Source: Clostridiales bacterium (GTDB lineage: Bacteria; Bacillota; Clostridia; Saccharofermentanales; Saccharofermentanaceae). From it: a stretch of DNA of 64,000 bases. The translations under genes were made by a program, and so were the position numbers. The notes under the pieces are model-generated. The model was not told the DNA's origin. It was given only the letters and a program-made list of their open reading frames with translations, and searched no databases. Positions 27,794 to 37,213 of this stretch are shown here, piece after piece. The stretch lies in contig JAFZBN010000016.1 in the NCBI GenBank assembly GCA_017561715.1, forward strand, positions 1-64,000, in the 5' to 3' direction. How positions within the stretch are numbered: position 1 is the first letter of the stretch; each line of letters begins with the position of its first letter.

Positions 27794-30700
27794 TTATCTG
27801 TTTCTGTTCGGCTTAAACGGGCTCGGTCCGTCCGGGTCATAATCCGGAAGGCCTCTCATCGCTTTTTTTGCGATCTTTTCGCCCTGTGCCAGTTCTTCCT
27901 GGATCTCGTCCGTACCGCGGGCAAGTGCCGGGGTATAGGAGTCTTTTGCCAGGTGGTGGATTCTTTCTTCACCGAGCGGCTCCGGAAGCATATCCAGAGA
28001 AGCCACTACGGACGGCTTGTTCTCAAACTGTTCCGACTCAAACGTCTTGTTGACCGGTGCATCTTCCTCTTCCGGAAGTTCGGCGCGAAGATCTGCCGGG
28101 CGAAGCGACGGACGGCGGATCGGTGCACGCTGCTGTTTTTCCGGGTTTACAAAAGAACTCTGGATCTGACGTCTTCTCTCTTCCTCTTCCATCTGGCGAC
28201 GCTGTGCGTATGTACGCGGACGGTCAGAAGAGAATGTGATCGGTTCGCTCTCGTCTTCCGTTACTGCCTGTGAACGGTTCTCGACCTGCTCATCAGCAAC
28301 AAAATTTCCCGGTCTTCCCATAGGTCTCGCAGCAGGTCTTCCCGCAGGTCTTTCAGCAGCAGGTCTTTCCGCTGCCGGTCTTTCGACTGCAGGACGCTCT
28401 ACCTGAGGTCTGGCGATCGGTCTGGATACCGGCTTTGCCGCTCCTCTCGGCGGAGCAGGACGCTCTACCTGAGGTCTGGAAGGTCTTTGCGGAGCGATCT
28501 CACGAGCTTCCGGTTTCGGAAGTCCGCGCTCATCCTCTTCTTCTTCAGCGGAACCGATCCTTGCACCACCCGGAAGCAGAACTTCCTTGGGGGATTCGTC
28601 CTGTCTCCAAAGGCCTGTGCCTTCTCTCGGCTTTTCCACATCAATGATCTGACCCTTCGGCTTCATGAGGGAACCGCGCGGTCTTTCATCATCTACAAAT
28701 GCAGCGGAAGCGCCCCATGCAGGGATCGGACCGTCTGTATCCGGGACACGTTCCCAGATCGGGACCTGTTTCTTTGGTTCCTCGGAAGCTGCTCTTGCAG
28801 AAGGTCTTCCTGCCGGTCTTTCTACCGCAGGTCTTGCTGCAGTGGGTCTTTCCGCGGCCGGTCTCGCCGGACGGAACGGAGAATTCTCGCGCTCCTGCTC
28901 CTGCTGTGCCGCTTCGGCATCGATTCTCTTTCTGTCGGCAAGAGTTCTTGCTCTCGGGCCGGCAGCATTATGCGCCGCAAGGCTTGCGGATGCTCTTCTG
29001 ACAGCATCTTCTTCAGAAGCACGCAATTCATCTCTGGACATGTGGCTTCTGCCGTGGTCTCTCGGGTTCGGTCTGAACGGAGACGGGGAATCATCGCTCT
29101 CCTGCGGTTTTGCCCAGGCAGGTGTGCTCTTTGCTTCCGGCATTTCACCCCATCTGGAACCGATCCTGTTCTCGATAGACGGCATCGCATGGATATCATC
29201 ATCCAACTCATGCTCGGTCAGATATTCCAGGGAAGGACCGGAAGATTCGGTCGCTCTTGCCAGCGGGGCCGGTGGTCTCTCAGCAAGAGGACGGTTCGTC
29301 TCATCATCCTCAGGAGCCAGGTCTCTTCTGTCTGTATATTCGACGTGCATATCACCGCGCATACGAGCCAGCGGAGCTGCCGGGCGGGAGGACAGCGGAC
29401 GGTCATTCTCGTCAGATCCGACGTAGTTCTCGGAAGCTCTGGGAGCCTGCGGAACGATCTCGCGGACTTCACCCTCAGATACTTCGTGTTCGATTTCGGT
29501 ACGGTTGAGGTATCCGCCTTCGTATTCGGAGTTCATGATCGCCATACCCGTAGCCTTCTCCGGTTCTTTCTCCGGCTGTCTCGGGATAGCTGTTGCCGTT
29601 ACGGGCTTTTCTTCACCGCTCATTGCGGGCTTTTTCTTATTGAAGGAGAAGGTGATGTTTGCCATCATCTCTGTCTCTTCGAGAGGAGCTGCCTCTTCGA
29701 TCACCGGTTCTTCAACGACCGGCTTCGGCTCAACTACCTTCTTACGTGCAGGTGCTTTACGCGCGGAAGGCTTCGGGGAAACCTTCGGCATCGGGATCTC
29801 GTAAGATTCCGGCGCTTCATCTTCGTGATGGGAAGGAGCGGCGATCTGCTCGCGGAAAGCCTTTTCCTCCGCGGATGGAGTCTTGTACTTATCCGGGATC
29901 GACATGTGCTGCGCAGGCGCCGGCTGAGCAAGAATCCTATCCAGATCTTCCAGTTCCATATCCGGATTCATGGCACCGAGGCCACCCGTGAAACCACGGG
30001 ACGGTTTGTTCTGCGGTGCGGATTCGCCTTCGTCTTTTCTCGCCATGCGCTCTGCCATGGACATCTTGTTCGATCTGGAGGCCTCTTTCTCTGCAGCGAG
30101 ATCTTCCTCGGTCTTTTCCCAGATCGGCTTGTTCGCGGAAGCCGCGGCGCTGGATCTTCCGGAAGCGCCCTTCTTTGTTCTTGCGGAAGGACGTGCGGCG
30201 GAGTTGCTCTGGGACGGCGGAGGTGTAACTGCCTTTGCCCAGGACGGAACGCTTGCGGCGCCACTTGCGTCTTTCGGTTCATCCTTTGCGGCGGCACGGA
30301 GTCTGGCGATCATCTCACGCTCGCGCTCCATCTCCTCTTCCTTAGTAAGAGGCTTCTCCGGCTCTTTCTTCTTCTTGTTTCCGAATCCGATCTCCACTTC
30401 CATCTCGGAGAATTTCTTCTTCTGGACCGGTTTTTCGGCGGCAGGCGCTTTTCCCCCGGAAAGTGCTTCGGCGGCTGTCTCAAACACATCGTCAAGGCTT
30501 GCCGGAGCGTCGGAAGAAGACTGTGGAGCGATCCTGCCTTCCGGTGTCACTCTCGACTCCTTCGGCTTCTCAAAGAACGAGTAGTCGATGACCTCGATGC
30601 TCGGGTCGTGGATATTGAATTCGAAGTGTGTATCGTTCAGCGCGGTGCAGCGGGACTTGTCCCAATACTGCTGATAGGTGATACCCACACTCTTACTGGT

Positions 30701-31747
30701 TCCCTTGGTCATCGGAACATTGGCGTCGATCTCGCCGTTCTGGCCGTTCATGGAGAAGAAGTAATCTCTTCCCATGTATTCGCCCTTCATGTACCAGATC
30801 GGGAAAAGCACCAGTTCGCCGATACCCAGCGGATAGTCGGTCTTATCCTGGAAATACGCGATATCGTAGGAGTCGGAATGGGCGTCGATGATCATCTGAC
30901 GTGTCCACTTCTTGACGCGTTCCATGAATTCCTGCATGCAGGAGATCGGGTCCTTCGTCATGATCAGGACCGGAGTATCCATCAGGACCTTCTCGTTCAG
31001 AAGGACCATCTTGCTCTGATCGTACGGCTGCAGGTTGTTGATGACGCTTGCCGGAAGAACACCGGACGCGTCAAAAGGGATTCCCTGCCAGGAAAGCACA
31101 CCGCCTGTGACGTGCTCGGAAGTACCGTCATTGACGTCTTTCGAGGCACCCTTACGATTCGCCTGGAAACGTGAAAACGAAGAACGGATCGCCGTGAGAG
31201 ACTCGGCGATCGCTTCGGTACCGTTGATACCGAAGAGGGTCTTGCTCTCTGCAGCCTTGTTTCTCAGTGACGCTGTCACTTTCGCGTGTGCGATGACTTC
31301 GTAAGTAAACAGCCAGACCGGAACATAGACCTTGTGCAGGAGCTCCTTGTTCTCGTCTGTAGCCAGAGTACGGCCGACGGCGGAATTGTTGCGGATATAA
31401 TCCAGGAACATCTCCTGGGCCTGCTGTCTCGTATGCGCAAACGGGATCGCTCTTCTCGGCATAGGGCCGACGATACCGCCATTGTCTTTAAGCGACGTCG
31501 ACGCGCAGATCGGGCATCCGATGTTCGCGTTCGCAGGTTTTGCTATAAACTCTCCACCACAGTCTTCACAGTGGTATACGTGATACGATTTTTCATTCCA
31601 GGCGTCACCTACATAGTAACCGCCTTCGAGTTCTTTCACTTCGTCTTTTCCGGTCAGGACCGTATGACAGAAGCAACAAGTATAACTTTTGGATTCATCG
31701 AATATCAGATCTGCCGAGCAATTGGGGCAGTGAAATGCTATCTCCAT
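27794..31747 (-). CDS. Very large zinc-ribbon protein with a Pro/Arg/Ala/Glu-rich low-complexity tail
   Basis: A 1317-residue protein. Residues 1-90 hold two zinc ribbons (CPNC/CCFC and CEDC/CPIC). A globular region (about 95-410) shares KVYVPVWLFTYEV and GELVLFPIWYMKGE with its paralogue downstream. From about 420 to 1290 the sequence is low complexity, charged and likely disordered, with many RPAAERP- and RPQVERP-type repeats. It ends LPDYDPDGPSPFKPNRNR, the same C-terminal signature as the paralogue. No membrane segment or signal peptide is seen. A hub or scaffold role is possible, but this is inference. ATG 31747 has TAGGAGGG, and a near-perfect promoter lies at 31775-31803. Confidence 0.75.
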   Translation of the reverse strand: MEIAFHCPNCSADLIFDESKSYTCCFCHTVLTGKDEVKELEGGYYVGDAWNEKSYHVYHCEDCGGEFIAKPANANIGCPICASTSLKDNGGIVGPMPRRAIPFAHTRQQAQEMFLDYIRNNSAVGRTLATDENKELLHKVYVPVWLFTYEVIAHAKVTASLRNKAAESKTLFGINGTEAIAESLTAIRSSFSRFQANRKGASKDVNDGTSEHVTGGVLSWQGIPFDASGVLPASVINNLQPYDQSKMVLLNEKVLMDTPVLIMTKDPISCMQEFMERVKKWTRQMIIDAHSDSYDIAYFQDKTDYPLGIGELVLFPIWYMKGEYMGRDYFFSMNGQNGEIDANVPMTKGTSKSVGITYQQYWDKSRCTALNDTHFEFNIHDPSIEVIDYSFFEKPKESRVTPEGRIAPQSSSDAPASLDDVFETAAEALSGGKAPAAEKPVQKKKFSEMEVEIGFGNKKKKEPEKPLTKEEEMEREREMIARLRAAAKDEPKDASGAASVPSWAKAVTPPPSQSNSAARPSARTKKGASGRSSAAASANKPIWEKTEEDLAAEKEASRSNKMSMAERMARKDEGESAPQNKPSRGFTGGLGAMNPDMELEDLDRILAQPAPAQHMSIPDKYKTPSAEEKAFREQIAAPSHHEDEAPESYEIPMPKVSPKPSARKAPARKKVVEPKPVVEEPVIEEAAPLEETEMMANITFSFNKKKPAMSGEEKPVTATAIPRQPEKEPEKATGMAIMNSEYEGGYLNRTEIEHEVSEGEVREIVPQAPRASENYVGSDENDRPLSSRPAAPLARMRGDMHVEYTDRRDLAPEDDETNRPLAERPPAPLARATESSGPSLEYLTEHELDDDIHAMPSIENRIGSRWGEMPEAKSTPAWAKPQESDDSPSPFRPNPRDHGRSHMSRDELRASEEDAVRRASASLAAHNAAGPRARTLADRKRIDAEAAQQEQERENSPFRPARPAAERPTAARPAVERPAGRPSARAASEEPKKQVPIWERVPDTDGPIPAWGASAAFVDDERPRGSLMKPKGQIIDVEKPREGTGLWRQDESPKEVLLPGGARIGSAEEEEDERGLPKPEAREIAPQRPSRPQVERPAPPRGAAKPVSRPIARPQVERPAVERPAAERPAAERPAGRPAARPMGRPGNFVADEQVENRSQAVTEDESEPITFSSDRPRTYAQRRQMEEEERRRQIQSSFVNPEKQQRAPIRRPSLRPADLRAELPEEEDAPVNKTFESEQFENKPSVVASLDMLPEPLGEERIHHLAKDSYTPALARGTDEIQEELAQGEKIAKKAMRGLPDYDPDGPSPFKPNRNR

Positions 31748-31774
31748 ATATAGAACCCTCCTACATCACTCTAT

Positions 31775-31803
31775 AATATAAAATTTGTTTGCGAGATTGT
31801 CAA
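31775..31803 (-). promoter_or_regulatory. Strong promoter of the zinc-ribbon operon
   Basis: On the minus strand: perfect -35 TTGACA (31798-31803), 17-nt spacer, -10 TATATT (31775-31780). The leader is only about 20 nt. Confidence 0.8.
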
Positions 31804-31825
31804 TTATTTCGCATTGTGTTAAACT
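31797..31825 (+). promoter_or_regulatory. Possible divergent promoter of the GNAT gene, overlapping the zinc-ribbon -35
   Basis: -35 TTGTCA (31797-31802), 17-nt spacer, -10 TAAACT (31820-31825). Its -35 overlaps that of the opposite promoter on the other strand, so RNA polymerase could occupy only one at a time. Confidence 0.4.
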
Positions 31826-31924
31826 CTTTATATTCATATTTAACTGGGGTTTTAGGCGCATTTTGCACCTGTTCCGACAGACAGAAAAGCACTTGACCCG
31901 AACAAATGAGAGAGCAGGAATTTT

Positions 31925-33016
31925 ATGAGGAATTACGCATTTTCGCCTGAATATGCGCAACAGTATCGCGAACAGAGTGAAGCCCTCTTCCGTCCCGAAA
32001 ACAGAAGGACGAAGGAAGAAGGATGCTTTGCGAACGGATATTTTCTCCTCTGCGAAACATACGAGGGTGAGCTTGACGGCGTTCCGAGAACGGCCGCGCG
32101 CTATTCCCTTTTCACGCCGAATCACGACCTCGTCTTAAGCTATGACTGTCTCGACAACGAGCACGCGTTAAGTGAGATGATCAAGCACAACAACGGCGTA
32201 GTTTACTATCTTTTCCGCCGCGACCGTTTCGGTTTTTCCGTATTCAACCTGGTTACTCTCACCGAGCACCGCTACTACTCCGAAGAAGCCTTTAAGACAG
32301 GCTCTGACTTCATCTGGTGCGGAGCCGAATACTATCCGGACAGAAACACCATTTTCGTCGTCGGCCATGTACCGGGAGCTCCGTTCGAAGTCTACGAATT
32401 CGACTTCACAGATCCGATGACGTGTGTCGCTTTCGTGCCTGAAGACGCTTTGATCCTGACACTTCCTTCCACGGAATTCGCCGATGAGATGGAAGATTTC
32501 CGTGACGAATATCTCAACTGGGGCGAGGAGGAGATCATCGGATCCGCGCTTCTTGCTTCCTATGACGATATCGCGGAATGGTTCGCCTTTGTCGATACTC
32601 TCGGGTCCAGAAAGACCGCGCCGTCCTACTACATGCCGAGCACTCCGTTCGTTGCTTTCCGTATGTCCGACGGTCTTCCGATCGGCATGATCGAGATCAA
32701 GCACGAACTCAACGACTACATGAGCAAGCACGGCGGCCACATCTCCTACTCCGTACGTCCTTCCGAGAGACGTCGCGGATACGGTAAGAGGATCCTGGCG
32801 ATGGTACTTCCGTACGCCAAGCTTCTCGGCCATTCGAAAGTCCTGGTCGTCTGCCATACCGACAACGAACCGTCCCGTCGTACGATCCTCGCCGACGGCG
32901 GTGTTTACGAGCAGACCTATTTCAGTGAGCTGGATAACATCTATAATGAGAACTACTGGATCCGCACAACTCCCGCGCTCGTAGCGGAGCAGAGCCAGGC
33001 AAATATCGTATCGTAA
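31925..33016 (+). CDS. GNAT acetyltransferase with an N-terminal beta-rich domain
   Basis: A 363-residue cytoplasmic protein. Residues 1-190 are rich in aromatic beta-strands (VVYYLFRRDRFGFSVFN; NTIFVVGHVPGAPFEVYEFD), like part of a beta-propeller or a substrate-recognition domain. Residues 195-355 are a GNAT fold, with the acetyl-CoA pyrophosphate loop VRPSERRRGYGKRIL (about 278) and the C-terminal HTDNEPSRRTILADGG segment. The substrate is unknown. ATG 31925 is preceded by GAGCAGGA. An AGAAAAGCACTTG motif lies 40 nt upstream of the start. It is monocistronic. Confidence 0.78.
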   Translation: MRNYAFSPEYAQQYREQSEALFRPENRRTKEEGCFANGYFLLCETYEGELDGVPRTAARYSLFTPNHDLVLSYDCLDNEHALSEMIKHNNGVVYYLFRRDRFGFSVFNLVTLTEHRYYSEEAFKTGSDFIWCGAEYYPDRNTIFVVGHVPGAPFEVYEFDFTDPMTCVAFVPEDALILTLPSTEFADEMEDFRDEYLNWGEEEIIGSALLASYDDIAEWFAFVDTLGSRKTAPSYYMPSTPFVAFRMSDGLPIGMIEIKHELNDYMSKHGGHISYSVRPSERRRGYGKRILAMVLPYAKLLGHSKVLVVCHTDNEPSRRTILADGGVYEQTYFSELDNIYNENYWIRTTPALVAEQSQANIVS

Positions 33017-33037
33017 AAGGCTTTTTTTGAGAGGTCT

Positions 33038-34009
33038 TCACCAGACCATCTGAAAAGCGCGTCCGATCTTCCACACAGAATAAACCACGCCGACAGCCGC
33101 CATGGAGATGGCAGGCAGCTGCTGCTTCAGATTCCGGATTTCCTTAGACGCCTTCGCGGCCGTTTTTTCCGGGATCTTGATCCCGTGGATCAAAACAACG
33201 AGGAGCATCAGGAGGACGATGACCACAAACATCATTTCGCAGGCGCCGAGGAGCATCGCGTTTTTAGTACTGTCTTCGCGGATGCCGAAAGCCGTGAGTA
33301 AGGTCAAGGGGAAATAGTAGGTAATGACCAGACCGATCAGGTTGAAAGTGATGTGGATGATGATCCCCATACTGATGTTTCCGGTCTTGCGTGCAAAGAG
33401 GCAGAGAATGAGACCGAGAACGATCGCCTGTATTACCTGTTCGCCCGACTGATGGGCACCCGCGAAGATCAGGAGGTTAAGTAATGTCAGAAGCACCACG
33501 TTCCCCGTTTTTGAAGGAATGTGGAAAAGCATGCCTCTGTAGACAAGTTCTTCACCGATCGGCATCCATATTCCGAGCATGACTAAAAGGAACAGGAAAT
33601 AACCGATATCGATCGGAGTTTCGATATAGCTGATCGAAACAGGTTTTCCGTTGGCTGCCAAAACGACGAAGATGGCATTCTTCAACATGTTAAAAGCAAA
33701 AAAGCAGACAGTGCCGATCCCGATGCTTTTGAAAATGTTCATCGTGCCGACCGGGCCGATGCCGAGGATATCCGTGATCTCCTGCTTTTCGCCGGTCTTA
33801 CTTCTTTTTCTCTTGATGAACCACGCGAAAAGCAACGCTCCGACTACCAGAACGGCAGGCTGGAGGATAAGTCCGAACGAATCACTGTTTTTGTGATCGA
33901 ATCCGCTGATCATCAGATAAAAACGGTTGACGTAATAATCTTTCAGAAAGATGATCACGGCGTACATCAAAAGGCCGTAAAACAGGATCTTTTCATTTTT
34001 CTTCTGCAT
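33038..34009 (-). CDS. CPBP family intramembrane glutamic endopeptidase
   Basis: A 323-residue polytopic membrane protein of the CPBP/ABI (CAAX-protease-like) family. Eight or so hydrophobic segments surround the catalytic motifs: GEELVYRGML (about 148, Glu-Glu and Arg), AGAHQSGEQ (about 180, His) and HITFNLIG (about 217, His and Asn). Family members process peptides or confer immunity to bacteriocins. ATG 34009 follows AAAAGGAG; the longer frame is rejected. It lies 5 nt after the stop of the FtsX-like gene and is the last gene of the six-gene operon with the secreted protein, which suggests a processing or self-protection role there. Confidence 0.85.
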   Translation of the reverse strand: MQKKNEKILFYGLLMYAVIIFLKDYYVNRFYLMISGFDHKNSDSFGLILQPAVLVVGALLFAWFIKRKRSKTGEKQEITDILGIGPVGTMNIFKSIGIGTVCFFAFNMLKNAIFVVLAANGKPVSISYIETPIDIGYFLFLLVMLGIWMPIGEELVYRGMLFHIPSKTGNVVLLTLLNLLIFAGAHQSGEQVIQAIVLGLILCLFARKTGNISMGIIIHITFNLIGLVITYYFPLTLLTAFGIREDSTKNAMLLGACEMMFVVIVLLMLLVVLIHGIKIPEKTAAKASKEIRNLKQQLPAISMAAVGVVYSVWKIGRAFQMVW

Positions 34010-34014
34010 CGTAC

Positions 34015-35322
34015 CTATCTCCTTTTCACTTTTACCGCTGCCGCCAGATATCCCATCACATAACTTGTGACCGCAAACACGCATACCGCCAAAAGTGCGT
34101 AATGAACAGGAAGCAGGAGTTTGGAAGATGAGAACCCGTATTCTTCAAGCGACGAATACGCTCTCATTCCGATAAATGTCGTGATCAGATAGGCCAGGGC
34201 CGCGCCGATGAGAGATCCGATAAAGCCGTATATCAGACTCTGCGCCGCGTAAAGCCGCAGTATCCTTTGTCTGCTGTATCCCAGAAGCGCCAGAAGATTC
34301 GAAAACCTCTTCTGCCTGTAGATGTTGATGCAGATACTGTTGATGACCATGATCAGAACCAGCAGTGACAGCACCGCGCCGACGAGGATGAATACCCATG
34401 TAAACTCCGTCTGTTTTTTCAGCTGATCGGCAAATTCCATGTAGTCACTTTGTGCGTCCAGAGAATGCTCGGTCTTAAGATTTCTGAGCATGTCTTCGAT
34501 GTAGGAGGTGTCTTCCATGCTCATGATGATATCCGATGGCTTTTTGTATTCTTCTTTTCCCGTCTTTTCGGAAAGAATCTCGAAAAGCGCCTCGTCGAAA
34601 AGCACCGCGTCCCCCATCTCGTTTTCTTCCGACATCGGATCGAAGGTGAACCAGCCGTTCACTTCATCGATGTTTGTACCCAGCCATGAACTCATCTTAT
34701 GAGAATAGACGCCGACTACCGTAAGTTCGATATCTTCGGCACCGGGAACGGAAAGAACGAGTCTCTTTCCGCAAGATCCTTCAGCCGTCCATCCCATCGC
34801 GGCCGAAAAAGCTTCATTCACCATGATCTCATATGGATCTTCACCGGAAAAACCTCGTCCCGCCAGCATGACCTTGAAATCCGGATCGTCTTTTTTCAGG
34901 GCTTCTTCCCTCGCCTTTGAAAAGCTTTCAAAGCTTGTATTCACGGCATACGTTTCCGGAAGGAACGCGCGGATCCCGTCACATGAGATCGTAAACACAT
35001 CCGGCGCGAGATACTTAAGGTTCACTGAGGAAACACCCTTTTCAGAGATAACGGAAAGAAGCTCGCTGCTGCTCAATTCATTGTATGTAGGTATGATATC
35101 TTCTCCGACCAGATAGTAGTTCACCAAAGGAACACTCACCTCGTCGACCAGGACCAGCCGCTTGGAGAATGCTTCGTTGATATTGTCCTCGATCACATTC
35201 TTGCTGATCCTCCAGTAGTAAAGTCCCAGGAGAAGCACCATCACGGAAACGACAAACCCGATGATCGTCAGGAAGAACCGGGTCCTGTTATTTCTTATCA
35301 TTTTCATCGCTACAGTTATCAT
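34015..35322 (-). CDS. FtsX-like ABC transporter permease (second of a pair)
   Basis: A 435-residue permease with MacB/FtsX topology: one N-terminal transmembrane helix (about 15-40), a long extracytoplasmic domain (about 45-290) and three C-terminal helices, including FTWVFILVGAVLSLLVLIMV. The family's cytoplasmic loop NIYRQKRFSNLLALLGYSRQRILRL lies between helices 2 and 3. It works with the neighbouring ATPase and the second permease, probably to extrude or extract an envelope-associated substrate. A GTG at 35328 and an ATG at 35322 are both possible starts; the ATG is better spaced from GGATGAG. The gene is within 20 nt of its upstream partner. Confidence 0.82.
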   Translation of the reverse strand: MITVAMKMIRNNRTRFFLTIIGFVVSVMVLLLGLYYWRISKNVIEDNINEAFSKRLVLVDEVSVPLVNYYLVGEDIIPTYNELSSSELLSVISEKGVSSVNLKYLAPDVFTISCDGIRAFLPETYAVNTSFESFSKAREEALKKDDPDFKVMLAGRGFSGEDPYEIMVNEAFSAAMGWTAEGSCGKRLVLSVPGAEDIELTVVGVYSHKMSSWLGTNIDEVNGWFTFDPMSEENEMGDAVLFDEALFEILSEKTGKEEYKKPSDIIMSMEDTSYIEDMLRNLKTEHSLDAQSDYMEFADQLKKQTEFTWVFILVGAVLSLLVLIMVINSICINIYRQKRFSNLLALLGYSRQRILRLYAAQSLIYGFIGSLIGAALAYLITTFIGMRAYSSLEEYGFSSSKLLLPVHYALLAVCVFAVTSYVMGYLAAAVKVKRR

Positions 35323-35338
35323 TTTCACTCATCCGTTA

Positions 35339-36529
35339 TCAAATCAATTCGCTGTCCGCGATCGTATCCGCCTTCACTTTCGAAGACAGTTTGAACGCGG
35401 CAAGTCCGGTAAGAACAGATACCACAACACATATCAAAAGCGTCATTACGCAGGACTTCGGAGTCACCTGAAGATCCTTGATGATGTCCATGCCCTTCAG
35501 GTTCAGATTGCGAACGAGTTTATAAAGCGAACCCGTCGTAATATATGCCAGAAGAACTCCGGAAATACCGCCTATCAGACCCTGGATCCCCGCGGTAAAA
35601 CACGTCATGAACATATAGTCTTTTCCGGTAAGTCCCAGAAGACGGAACAGTTCCATAAACGCGGCATTTTCACCGATCGTGACCAGAAGGGAATTGATCA
35701 GGCTCACCATACAGACGACGATGAAAACCACGGAGATGATCGTTCCCGCCAGCGAGTACTGCGAAGCGATCTCGTTCATCCGATCCGCGCTGATACTGTT
35801 CGTGGAATAGGAATATCCATAATCTTCGATGACCTTGATCTTGCTTTTGATATCCGTCTCCTCGGAAAAATCAAATGTCGCGAAATCAACGGTATCCTCC
35901 ATCTTCTCATCTGCGAGAAATACCATATACGAATTCAGAAACGAACCCTGCGGAAGATCTTTGACCAGGCCGCTGATCGTATACTCATTTCCGTCAGACA
36001 TACGGATCGTTTTTCCGACGATATCCTTCTCCTCCGAACCCGTCTGTCGAAGGAACTCTTCACTTACGATCGCCTGTCCGTCTTTAAGTCCCTCGATCTG
36101 ACCGATCGAACTCGTCGCATCGGTATAGTCGTTTGCGAGCATCAGTCGCCAGGGAGCGTAATACTTCACGGCGGAAACCTTCCGGTAATCACCTTCTTTT
36201 CCTTCCAAGGACGTGATCTGCGCTTCTTCGGTCCGAAGTGCGCGGACGCCCTGCACGCCGAGTTCTTTTGCCAGGGAAACGACCTTATCTGTATTCAGAT
36301 CGTCATCGAGTCCTTCTTCCGTGATACGGAGATTTCGGATATTGATCTGGTTCGACGTATGATCGTTTTTCACATAATCTTCCACCTGAGAAGTGATGCC
36401 ACCAGCAAGAGAATACACGAATATCAGAAACAGACTGATTATGGCAAACGAGATCCAGCTGAGCACATATCTTTCTTTGTGTCTCAGGATCCACGACAGG
36501 CTAAGTTTCATCAAACAGCGTTTTACCAT
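35339..36529 (-). CDS. FtsX-like ABC transporter permease (first of a pair)
   Basis: A 396-residue permease with an N-terminal helix (WISFAIISLFLIFVYSLAGG, about 21-40), an extracytoplasmic domain (about 45-250) and three C-terminal helices (from LAGTIISVVFIVVCMVSLIN). The coupling loop is GENAAFMELFRLLGLTGKDYMF. It forms a heterodimer candidate with the permease encoded just downstream. ATG 36529 follows AGGAAGAG, 11 nt after the ATPase stop. Confidence 0.85.
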   Translation of the reverse strand: MVKRCLMKLSLSWILRHKERYVLSWISFAIISLFLIFVYSLAGGITSQVEDYVKNDHTSNQINIRNLRITEEGLDDDLNTDKVVSLAKELGVQGVRALRTEEAQITSLEGKEGDYRKVSAVKYYAPWRLMLANDYTDATSSIGQIEGLKDGQAIVSEEFLRQTGSEEKDIVGKTIRMSDGNEYTISGLVKDLPQGSFLNSYMVFLADEKMEDTVDFATFDFSEETDIKSKIKVIEDYGYSYSTNSISADRMNEIASQYSLAGTIISVVFIVVCMVSLINSLLVTIGENAAFMELFRLLGLTGKDYMFMTCFTAGIQGLIGGISGVLLAYITTGSLYKLVRNLNLKGMDIIKDLQVTPKSCVMTLLICVVVSVLTGLAAFKLSSKVKADTIADSELI

Positions 36530-36540
36530 AGTCTCTTCCT

Positions 36541-37209
36541 TTAACCGTTTTTCGAAATGATCTTTCCGTCTCTCATGACGATCCGGATCGGCGCCGAACG
36601 GGCCAGCTCCTCGTCATGCGTGACCAGCACGAATGTGCAGTCTTTCGTAAGGCTTCGGATCAAGGCCATGATATCCTCACCGGTCTTCGCGTCCAGGTTT
36701 CCCGTCGGCTCATCCGCCACCAGGATCTTCGGATTCGTGCACAATGCTCTTGCAATGCTGACGCGCTGTCTCTCACCTCCGGACAGCTGTCCCGGCTTGT
36801 GATAAAGGCGCTCGCCGAGTCCGACTTTTTCAAGCATATCTTTTGCGATCTCACGTCGCTTTTCTTTCGAATATTTACGGATGATGAGCGGAAGCTCAAC
36901 GTTCTCGAGCGCCGTCATCGAGGGTTCCAGAAGAAATGACTGGAAGACGAAACCGATATTCTCATTTCGGAATTTCGAGAGCTGCTTATCCGGGAGCTTA
37001 TGGATATCGACACCGTCGATCAGGACTTTTCCGGAATCCGGTTTTTCTTTTCCCGCAATGAGATTCAGAAGCGTCGTTTTTCCCGAACCGGATCTTCCCG
37101 ATACCGATACAAAAGCACCGTCCGGGATCTCCAGTCTGACCCCGTTACATGCGTGGACCTGGGTCTCACCGACTTTATAGTTTTTAATCACGTTTTCGAT
37201 CTTAATCAT
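36541..37209 (-). CDS. ABC transporter ATP-binding protein (MacB/LolD class)
   Basis: A 222-residue cytoplasmic ATPase with Walker A GRSGSGKTTL (about 38), Q-loop FVFQSFLLEP, signature LSGGERQRVSIA (about 143), Walker B ILVADEPTGNLD (about 163) and switch His in LVTHDEEL. The length and the FQSFLLEP stretch match the subfamily that partners FtsX-like permeases. It energises the two permeases encoded directly downstream. Its start is 4 nt after the stop of the anchored-protein gene, indicating tight co-translation. Confidence 0.92.
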   Translation of the reverse strand: MIKIENVIKNYKVGETQVHACNGVRLEIPDGAFVSVSGRSGSGKTTLLNLIAGKEKPDSGKVLIDGVDIHKLPDKQLSKFRNENIGFVFQSFLLEPSMTALENVELPLIIRKYSKEKRREIAKDMLEKVGLGERLYHKPGQLSGGERQRVSIARALCTNPKILVADEPTGNLDAKTGEDIMALIRSLTKDCTFVLVTHDEELARSAPIRIVMRDGKIISKNG

Positions 37210-37213
37210 ATGA

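Noticed and set aside
28487..31174. 895-residue plus-strand open frame rich in Arg, Ser and Cys
   Set aside because: It is the antisense of the Pro/Arg/Ala-rich zinc-ribbon gene; low complexity keeps the opposite frame open, and there is no ribosome binding site or recognisable domain.
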